Below are positions 40,686 through 51,100 of a stretch of 64,000 bases of DNA, piece by piece. Source of the DNA: Silurus meridionalis (Eukaryota > Chordata > Actinopteri > Siluriformes > Siluridae); assembly GCF_014805685.1 (NCBI RefSeq), contig NC_060891.1, positions 3,077,001 to 3,141,000 of the forward strand, in the 5' to 3' direction. Position 1 is the first letter of the stretch; every line of letters starts with the position of its first letter. A program made the position numbers and the translations under genes. The notes under the pieces were generated by a model. The model saw only the letters and a program-made list of their open reading frames with translations. It was not told where the DNA came from and did not search any database.

Positions 40686-40688
<3 letters not shown>

Positions 40689-41599
40689 TTGAAATTTGTA
40701 CAATTCTGTGCAACAAAGTTCAAAGAATTATGGACTTGATTATCTACAACTTCTCTAGGCATATAACGAAAAACAAGACAAATGCAATGACAGGAAGGGA
40801 ATAAAAAGCACTTCCTCTGAAATGGGTTGTATAATATAATACCAGATACATATACACCTCACTAAAAGAATCGAGAAATCTCAAAAAGTGCCAGTCACCC
40901 CCTACTGGTCAACCCGAGCAGCGCAGGCGTGAAATAGACACGGAAAATAAAGAACCAAAGCTCTGTTACTTTACAAATACTTCATTATTCAAAAGATAAA
41001 GAGGTCCGTCGTTTTATCGGACCCTACTTGGAGAAAAGAAAATCGTTTTGGGGGATCATTTTTTGGCTTTCGGACATTCCGGAAAGTGCAACTCGACCCC
41101 GGGGAAGCGTATTCACGAAGTCCTAGAAGTGATGGATTGTGTAAAAGTGCGTTTGTTTATCAAAAACTGAAATCAGGCCGGGTTTATGAGGACCGCTCGG
41201 ATATTCACTCATCTTACATCCATAAAAATCCCCCCAGCATTTAGGCACATGACGATGATCCTGATTATAATTAGGAAGAAATTATTATTAGTATTTTTAC
41301 TAAATAAAATCTAAAAACCCCAAACTCATCCATGAGGTTTTCATCTGGTCAAGTCAGCGCAAGTTATTTTAAATGTAAACTCCACCCTGAAATGTAAATC
41401 TTGTGGCGGGTGCAGTAGTTTATTTAGTGATTTATTTTATTTTATCAAGAGTTTCTTTTCTTACTCGACATTTTCACATTGATGAAAACGTAGAACTCGT
41501 GAAGCCTCAAAGTCCCAGAATGCGACCGGAGACTCGGTTTGGACTACTAGCGTGAAAGCTCGAGCTTCAGCAAACTGCTGGAACAGAGCATTAAGTTGA

Positions 41600-42285
41600 G
41601 AGAGATGAAAAAAGAGAAAGAGAGATGTAGAAAAATGAAGAAAGATGAAGAGAGATGAAGAGAGATATAGAGAGATGTAAAGAGCTGTAGAGAGATATAG
41701 AGAGATGTAAGGAAATGTAGAGAGATGTAGAGAGATGTAAAGAAATGTAGAGAGATGTAAAGAGCTGTAGAGAGATATAGAGCAATGTAGAGAGATAAAG
41801 AGAGATGTAGAGAGATAAAGAGAGCTGTAGAGAGATATAGAGCAATGTAGAGAGATATAGAGCGATGTAGAGAGATATAGAGAGCTATAGAGAGATATAG
41901 AGAGCTGTAGAGAGATATAGAGAGCTGTAGAGAGATATAGAGAGCTGTAGAGAGATATAGAGAGCTGTAAAGAGAGATAAAGAGAACTGTAGAGAGATAT
42001 AGAGCGATGTAGAGATATAGAGAACTGTAGAGAGATATAGAGAGCTGTAGAGAGATATAGAGAGCTGTAGAGAGATATAGAGAGCTAGAGAGATATAGAG
42101 AGCTGTAGAGAGATATAGAGAGCTGTAGAGAGATATAGAGAGCTGTAGAGAGATATAGAGAGATTTAGAGAGATATAAAGAGCTGTAGAGAGATATAGAG
42201 AGCTGTAGAGAGATATAAAGAGCTGTAGAGAGATATAGAGAGCTGTAGAGAGATACAGAGAGCTGTAGAGAGATATAGAGAGCCT
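41600..42285. repeat. 20-bp minisatellite in the clmn 3' region
   Basis: Tandem GAGAGATATAGAGAGCTGTA units with drift; left-end units are more degenerate. On the clmn transcript strand it reads as CUCUCUAUAUCUC-type pyrimidine-rich RNA. The ISLYSSLYLS-type open frames are artefacts of the repeat. Confidence 0.95.
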
Positions 42286-43030
42286 GAGGGCTGTCATGTA
42301 TAAACCACTAAAGCGGATCAAATCTTAATGCTCTTAAAGCTGATTAAAGAATTAGAAGTAAATCAAAATCCGAATAAACACCATTGATGATAAATATCAA
42401 TATAGAAGTGGTTTAGGGTGGATTTTACTTTAAAAAGCAAAGTTAATAGACAAAATAAATCACTTAACAATCATTTAATTGCCATTACAGTGATGCTCCT
42501 GTCCATAATTCAATATAAAAATTAAAGGATTTCTTTCAAATTCATTCCAAAAATAAGTTCTTGAAGGACCAGGCTTAATCTCAGGAGTGGAAATAATTAC
42601 AAATAAAAAAAAGAATACATACAGCCTGAACGCAGGTGGTGTATCGAATAAATCTTGGCTGGCGATGGAAATTATGAGCTTAAAAATAAAACAAGTGCAC
42701 AATCGAAATGTCAAACAGCATACGCATTATCAGACCAAAACTGCAAAAATGATTATTAAGTATTCATTCATCAGTATTAATCTTCTCATTAAAATATTGA
42801 CTTGTTAAAGCATTCGCTGTAAACCTGGCAACCTGTCGGCCGACGCAAAAAAAAAATCTTAACAATAAACACACCCTTCGATTAGTCCATGCTTGTGCAC
42901 AAAGATTTAAAATGTACAGATATGGCAACGTGCTGCCAGTCCTTCCAGAATGCTCATTCACCGTCTGTGGAGAAGAACGAGCACAATCCCGCCTTCGTAA
43001 CGCTCCTGCGTTAGTCAATCCTGCGCTAGT

Positions 43031-43169
43031 TCATTCGTCCAGGTTGAGCAGGAAACGGGAAATCGTCCGTATGTCCATGTGAGGCAGGACGAAGAAGCAG
43101 TAAAGGAGGAGCCACATGAGCAGCAGGAAGTCGACTTCGGAAAGCCCGGGGTGATTCGCACGCTGTGGA
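43031..43169 (-). CDS. clmn: clmn last exon: membrane anchor and stop
   Basis: Encodes PQRANHPGLSEVDFLLLMWL and LLYCFFVLPHMD, then IRTISRFLLNLDE and TGA (43031-43033). The 18-residue hydrophobic segment close to the C-terminus makes this a tail-anchored protein. A second in-frame acceptor 12 nt upstream (exon start 43181) would add four residues. Confidence 0.9.
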
Positions 43170-45099
43170 CTGTGGGCAGGACTGCACACCTTCTTATTAC
43201 ACATCACACACCTGCAAAATCACACAAGACACACTTTACTTTTATACACTCGACCTGGAATAAAGTGGGCTGAAGGAGGCGTAGCCCTTCTGTATGTCAG
43301 TCTAAATTAAGAAGGCGTGGCCTCTCTGTCACAGAATCGCAGAAAAAATGTGAGATATCAGTATTTCACTTATATTAAAGGAGGCGTGGCCTCTACCTAT
43401 TGCAAGCGGAATTAAGAAGGCGTGGCCTCTCCCAATGGCAGTTAGAATTAAGGAGGCGTGGCCTCTCTGTATGTTAGTCTGAATCAAGGAGGCGTGGCCT
43501 CTCCGTGTCAGTCTGAATTAAGAAACCGTGGCCTTTCTGTCAATCACAGTAAAAAAAAGTTCTCAAAAACTCATATTAAAGGAGGTGTTGCCTCTCTGTA
43601 AAACAGTCACAATTAAGGGGTGTGGCCTCTCTGTACATCAGTCACAATCAAGGAGGTGTGGCCTCTCTGTACATCAGTCACAAGTAAGGGGTGTGGCCTC
43701 TCTGTACATCAGTCACAATTAAGGAGGTGTGGCCTTTCCCGTACATCAATCACAATTAAGAAGGTGTGGCCTCTCTGTACATCAGTCACAATCAAGAAGG
43801 TGTGGCCTCTCTGTAAGTCAGCCTCAAATAAGGAGGCGTGGCCTTTTCTGAAAAATAAGTCACAATCAAGGAGGTGTGGCCTCTCTGTACATCAGGCACA
43901 ATAAAGAAGGTGTGGCCTCTCTGCAAGTTAGCATCAAATAAGGAGGCGTGGCCTTTCCTGAAAATGAGTTACAATCAAGGAGGTGTGGCCTCTCTGTAAA
44001 ACACTCACAAACAAGGAGGTGTGGCCTCTCTGTAAGTCCGCCTTAAAAAAGGAGGCGTGGCCTTTCCTGTACAACAGTCACAAACTAGGAGGTGTGGTTT
44101 TCAGTCACAGTCAAACAAACCTCTCTACACCAAGACGAATAGGTGATGTGGCCTTTTTGCATGTCAGTGTCAAATAAGAAGGCGTGGCCCTGTCTGTATT
44201 TCAGTTACAGTAAAGCAGACTTGACCTTGATGTCAGTGAAAGTATAGGAGGAGTGGTTTCTCCTCCCTGTCTGTCAGTTACAGTGAAGGAGGGATGGCCT
44301 CTATCTGTTTATCTCAGTTAGAGCCACACTTAAAAGCCTTTTATCTCTATTATTATCATTATTATTATTATTATTATAATTCATTAACATAAAAAGAAAG
44401 TGCGAGACGGGCGTGAGACATCATCTCTCTCACCACTTTATCCTAACACTGGCAGGAAAACATGCCATTGTGATGCAATAATTACAGTGTAATTGGTGCG
44501 ATTCCTGCAACAGGAACAGACTTGTTCACACAGGCGGCTTCGGAGGAACGCCCCGAGCTCCACTACGCCGTCTCGCACAGCTGCTCGCCGCTGAGGCTAT
44601 TTTGCATCGATTTTGACTGTGCTGGGTGAAGTAATGGTTTGGGGTTGGGCGTTCCCATTTTAGCATGTACTAGGTGAGAAATGAGGAAGAGCACGGCGTA
44701 AGACTAGTACCTCTCATCCGCATGGTTTGTCGTGACGGCATGCGCGGCAGGTTCTCCGTTTTCTTTGGGGGGCTGAAAGACAGGAGTTAAGACTGGATTA
44801 TTAGGATAGGATTTTACAATATTAAGGATGAATAAAGACTGATTTTGGGAATGATAGTCATTTTTGGGGGGTAATTTCACACATTTTTACTAAAGCAGAG
44901 TACATTTTAGATACACTCGAACCGGTCTAAGTTTATTTTTGTCTTCTGGAGACAATGGAGACATTGTCTCTTCTACATTAAAAGTGATTTAAATTCTCTG
45001 AATCGACCAAAACATGCTTTGCGTTTTGGAGACTAGGATTTATTTTAACTGCTAGGATGGGCACCAAAAGAAAAAAGAAAAGAAAAATAAATCCTGCAG

Positions 45100-45179
<80 letters not shown>

Positions 45180-48100
45180 CTTAATGACGTCTTCAAGGTC
45201 ATTTCCATTTCTCTACGTGACCAGTTAAATGTCACTGCTATGTTTTCACCCACCAACAGAACCATACCAGAAGGAGAAAAAAAAAAATCAAAGATTCCAT
45301 CAAAATAAACTAAACACTATAAAAGCCCCTCAAAAGATAAACAATTTATACAGCGACAAGGAAGCGTTTTAATTCTTTCCGATGCACACCTTCACTTCTT
45401 TCACGTCCGCCACGTCCGGTATGCTCGATACTGCCGGTACCTGGTTTTCATCTTCAGTCCTCCACTCATAGACACCTTCTTCCCTGTTTGGGTGATAGAA
45501 AAAAACTTTTTCCACATCTAACGAGTAAATCTTAGTTTAATGGAACAAAAGATCCGTTTTAAGAGCAACTCAGGAAGAAATTTATCTAAAAAAGAAATCT
45601 TCCAGACGTCATTAAGTGCATTTAAGGTCATTTAGTGGAAGCTTTGCAGGGCAATTGGATGAGGTTACGTCCTTGAAGAAAGGGAAAAAGAAAAAAGGGC
45701 TCTAATAATAGCGCGATACCTCGGCGTGTTCATGTTTTCTCTGGCAGCAGCTTCGGCCTCTCGGTTCTTCAGTTCTTCTCGGTTGTTGCGCTCAATCTCT
45801 GCGTCCAGGTCGGTCTCCACCAGGCCCCATTCTCCTGGGTGTGCAACCCAAAGACCAAATGGACTCGGTCCAGGAGACTCTACAACCCCATAATCAACCT
45901 GTATGGAGTTCAAATGTATTATTGTTCCCGTAAAAACAGTGTAGGAACCAAAAACAGGTTTATTTAGAGATGCTTATGTAATCTAGATACAATTAGTGAA
46001 CCTCAGAAAAAAAAATCTAAATCTCAGTTCAGTAGGGTTTAAAAGTCTGAGTTCGCTACCAAGAGATGATTCGATTCACCAATTAGAATAATAAAAAAAA
46101 TAGAATAAAAACTTCTCTCTTATTATAAGCAAAAAAGTCGATTTTTTTCTCTAATCCTCGGATTTTGAATGCACCCCCACAGCCCCAATGGTACCCAATT
46201 GAATTCATCTACACATTACTTCAGTTAGTTGGTTCCTTTTTGATGCATATTCAACAGAAAATATAAAGTTATGAACATAAATCTTTAATTATCACTTCAA
46301 ATAACTGATACAATAACATGTTTACAAAATGTTTATGAAAAATTGTAAAATTATAGTTTCTATAATGTTATTCCCAACATTTCTGAACATTCGGTCCCGC
46401 CGCGAATTTCCGCAACTTGCTGTTAGTTAGGTTCCAAACGAGAACCCGCGAGCTCCGAACGTCGTACTCGCTCATCACACGTTAGGCAGAAAAGTCTAAA
46501 GAAGACTTTTATAAGGCAGAAAAAAGAGACCGGAGGCTCCTTCCAAAAAGAAACGTATATGGGTGTCGTTACAATGGAAACGTTAACGTACAAAAAGGTG
46601 TGCATTGATATTAAAATTGTACTGGCCAATCAGAAGTGAGCGTTTGAAAGCTAACAAATATCGTAGACCCGAATTACATCGTGACCGCAAACAAATCATT
46701 TAACAAATGCTTAGTTTCTTGGTAGTAGACTGATTTTTGAAACCCTACTGTACTGAATAACCAAGTTTCCTCCGAAAGCACCTAAAAAGGGTCTCAATAA
46801 CAAGATACTTTGTATAACTGCAGTAGGATTTTAATACCGAGGTGGAAAAATTATCTCCTCAGCTCAGCTATTTCATATTAATTCCATGTGTGTGTGTGTG
46901 TGTGTGGGAAACTCATAAGCCATGCAGTGAAAGTGATATAATTTCCTCCAGGCTGAGAAAAATTTCAAAAAATCCTCCTAGGTCCGGTGAGATACTAGAA
47001 AAAAAAAGCAAATCGAGTAACCCAAAAAAACAACATCCAGCGAGGTTACGGCCTTCCATAAACACGAGATGCTACTATTTCCTGATAATCCAGTGTGTGT
47101 TCACAATTTCCTGAATCTCTTCATTATAAGGCCCTAATTACGGACGGTAATCACCTTTTCCTGCGCAATTTCCGAGTCGCTAAGCGCAGGCTGCGAGGGT
47201 GCAGGCTGCAGGGGAGTCACGCTGAGCGACAGCCGGAGCTCCGCACGGTACCTATCCGCCCACTCTGTATCCGCGATCTTGGTCTCCTCCCAAGTGGACT
47301 GTCCTTCATAGTGTTCATCGTACACATGGTCTACGATGCTGCATGGCGGCGGATCGTCTTCACAAGACGGAGGGCCAGGATTCGGCTCGACCAAGGTCTC
47401 GGGTGTGAGGACGTCAGGTGCGAGGGCATGACTGTGAGAGGTCGGGGATCCAGGCAAGGTTTCAATCTGGATAGTTTCAATCAGTGCATCTTCTGTAGCG
47501 TTAGAATTACTGGAATTTTCCAGAGTGGATGAGACGTCGTCCTCTTTTATGCTCTCGGACTCGTTTTCAGGAAGTGAACCAACATCCACCAACTTGCTTT
47601 TAGCAACAATGTCCTCCACAAGGTTCAAATCACCTAGACTTCTTTCTTCATCAGTGACGTTCTCACAGATATCCTTGGAACTGGATTCCAGGTTATCTTT
47701 TTCAAAATCGGGACTCATCTCCACCAGGCCATCTGTCACCTGTTGAGAGGATTCACTCAAATCTTCAGTTTTTGGCTCATTGGTTTTGCCGGATTCCTCA
47801 GTGCCAGATTTCTGCTCCACTTTCTCTTGGATCTCTGCCTCAGTATCTGTTGCCCCAAGCTGGCTGCCATTTGTGAGGATGTGATCCAGCTCACATTCAC
47901 TACTGATCCGCTCTGCTTTTTCTTCTGGCTTTGGGCTGTCCGGATCTGGGCCTGGTTGCTGTACCTGACCTACATCTTGAGTCTGTGTGTGATTTTCCTC
48001 TATAAGACTGTCCTCCTTCTGGGCACTGAACACATCTGGAATCTGGCTTTCCTCCATTTCGTCGTCAAGAGGTTCTTCAGGCAACTCTATGCCGAGTTCT

Positions 48101-51100
48101 TCGATGTCCTCTTCACTCCCCGAAATAGAAATCCTCTCGTACTGAACAACAGGCCATTCTTGATCATCTTCAAAAATGTGCATTTGATCCGATTCAATAT
48201 TGGCATTCTGTACGGCTTCGGCGTCGGAAGACTCAAAAAGTTCTTGGAGATCTTCTGCCGTTTGCTCGGATTCATTTTCAGCAACAGCAACGGCTTCATC
48301 AGGGTCATGGGACAGTTGTGGAGTTGTGGGGATATCCTTCTGATCCGGATAATATCCAGAGTCACCGTCCCCATTAGAGGGATCAGAAGATTTTACTTGA
48401 TTTGCTTCAGGACAGGGTTCTTGAGCGTTAGAGTTGTTCATGATGTCGTCAGTGGGCACGTCAATGGCAGACTCTTCTTCCTTAAGATCTAAAATGTACC
48501 TATAAGCATCCTCTTCTTCAGAGAGCAATGCGGATCTAGCCTCTAAGCTGAGCGAGAAGTTTCCCTCATCAATGAACAACTCTGAATCTACCTGATCTTG
48601 CAGGCCCTTCTCAGATTCCAGTGGAGAACCCAGCGAGGTCAGATCGCCCGCTGAGGTGGAATCTCTGAGAGAGTCGTTGCTGCATGACTGTGGAAGCTCA
48701 CTTGGCGTTTCAGCCCACGATTCTGGAAATTCCATAGCCGAGTCGATGAGAGACACCTGAGGGGAGCTCATGGGAGAGGAAGAACCTTTACTCAGGCCCA
48801 GCGGGCAAATCGGAGGTCGATTTTCTGTAGTGCTAGGGCTCGAACCCACTGACGAGTCCTCGCTGTCCCAAGGTCGGTCATCTACTGTTTGAAGTGGGAC
48901 AGGAGGACGTTTCTGTTCTTCTTCTTTAACCACTGAAGAGATAAAAATCTTGGGCCTAGGTGGAACCCAGTCCCTCTTCACTACACTGGAGTTTTCTCGC
49001 TTCCTCTGAACTCCATTCTTAACCGGGGGCTCGGTCATCCGCGCACTGATCCTATTCCTCTCCAGGATATCCGAAGGATCGTCCTTCAAGAAACAGCAAT
49101 CGGACAGCACGTAAATCACATTTTAAACAAGTCACTTGATATTTAGAATCTGATTCGATGATATTTACAGGGTCTTACCTCCTCAAATCCTGGGAAGTGC
49201 TCCAGAAACTGGGAGACGTATGTCATTATAGACTGTTCATCAGGCCGATTCAGGGTGACATCTGAGAAGATGAAGAGATTTCACTTTACTACAGAGCAGG
49301 TGCTGAAACCATTGATACTGTTGCAGTAGCTTTTTGAAATCACAGCAAATGTTTTAGGTACCTTCAGGTTCCAGAAGTCGTGGGATGCCCAGGCTGTAAT
49401 GCGCCGTCCTAAAGGCCTCTTCGATGTTCTCTCTGGGCGATCTGAGCAGAGCTCTCCTCATGTCCACCAGACTAGGGTCAATAGACTTGATGACTGCAAG
49501 GAAAGCCAGACCACTTGTCCAGCTTTTGCCAAAATCCTGGACTGCTACACCATATCTATTGAAAAAAAAGCATGATAGGAAGTATAGTAGTGAGGTTTGG
49601 ACTACACACAGCAAGTGACTGTTCCACAGAACATACTCGAGAAGACTCACTTCCTGGTACGTCTCTGGACCCAGTGCAAGAGGGTCTTTATGGCTTTTCC
49701 GTGATCCCTGGCGACGACGGAAGGTTTCTTCTCGTCGGATGGCGTGCTGGACTGCGACATGTCCGAGTCCGAGCTGGTCGGGATGGACGACAGGCTGGAA
49801 GTGGACGGGTATTGGTGCCTTATATTTCCTGTGAGCTCTTTTATCTGGGGAAAAGCCATTCAAACATTGCATGAAATATCATCATTGATCAATATTAAAA
49901 AAAGCATTAGTCAAATCAAATAAACGATCAAATGTTTTATTAATTAAAGCAAGACAAAGGCAGATTTTTGTTTTTTTATTAGCTTTTTTATTACTACGGA
50001 AGTCCTAAGAAGCCAATGCCTTAACCACTGAGCTACTACCTCCCTAAAAAAGGATGAGAGGACATATATTTATAATTATAATGTAATTATAATTATAATT
50101 ATAATGCATGGCTTTTTAGGACTTCCGAACTTTAGGATACTGCCTGTCTGACTTTTGTTGTTTTTTACTTCACTGAACATGAAGAATGTTCATTTACCAC
50201 TCGATACCCAAAAAGCGAAGAGAGATAAGCTTATGATATTGTTTACCTGAAAAAAGAGTATGATATTCCAGATTAGCCCAAGCACAATGGACGAATTGCC
50301 ATCGGCAACGTCTGCGGCATCGATGCTTACCAGCTTTACCTGGAACAGATAAGTGACTCATCACACGCCATCATGCCAGCAGGGTGTTTTTCACCGACAT
50401 GTTACGAAATACTTATTCATGAGCTTATGTGACTCAATACTTACTTTCCGCTCCTCTAGGAATGCCAATACCCGAGCTATGTTATTAAGCCTGAAAATAC
50501 GATGTGCGGATGGTTTGAATTCATGGAGCTGAAAAAAAAAACAATAACCTTTTAATATGTCCCTAGCAATTGATCAATCAAATATATTTTTTGAGCTAAA
50601 GATTCTATCTTTGTTGATGACGTATATGCTAGTTTTTGGTTCTCCAATCCATTAATTAAGCCAGATTCTCACCAGCCTGCATCCGGACAGCTCCTCAAGC
50701 AAGGCCATGAGAACTCTGCCATCTCGGATGTCACGGAAAAGATCATTAACAATCAGCGGAGGATTACACTACAGAAAAAAGAAAGGAAATGTAATGACCG
50801 TTTTTTTAAATCAGGCACATATCTAGACCTATAAACCCTAGATCGTCTACATTATAGCATAGGGTTTGCCCAGGATAGTCAGAATTCTCCATTTCATTTC
50901 CAACAGCAAAGCACATAATCAATCAAATAAAAAAAAGTAATTTCTACTGCAGTTTTTAGGGGTCCAAGAACCACTTTGATTTGTAAAGACTTGTTGTTTT
51001 TCCCTGAAGCTAATCCTGCTAACCACATTATACATCACAGTGATCATAGAGATCCATCATTGTAGTGACCAATACAGTTGTGAGACAAAGTCACAGGACT

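Larger units (their letters stand above)
40430..43030 (-). other. clmn: Inferred clmn 3'UTR
   Basis: Sequence after the clmn stop codon on the minus strand up to the last plausible AATAAA. It includes a CA run and an AG-rich minisatellite. The length is uncertain: about 1.6 kb if the 41.42 kb signals are used, about 2.6 kb otherwise. Confidence 0.4.

Noticed and set aside
47743..48492. 249-residue plus-strand hydrophobic open frame
   Set aside because: Antisense shadow of the acidic clmn exon; Glu/Asp codons read backwards give Phe/Leu/Ile.
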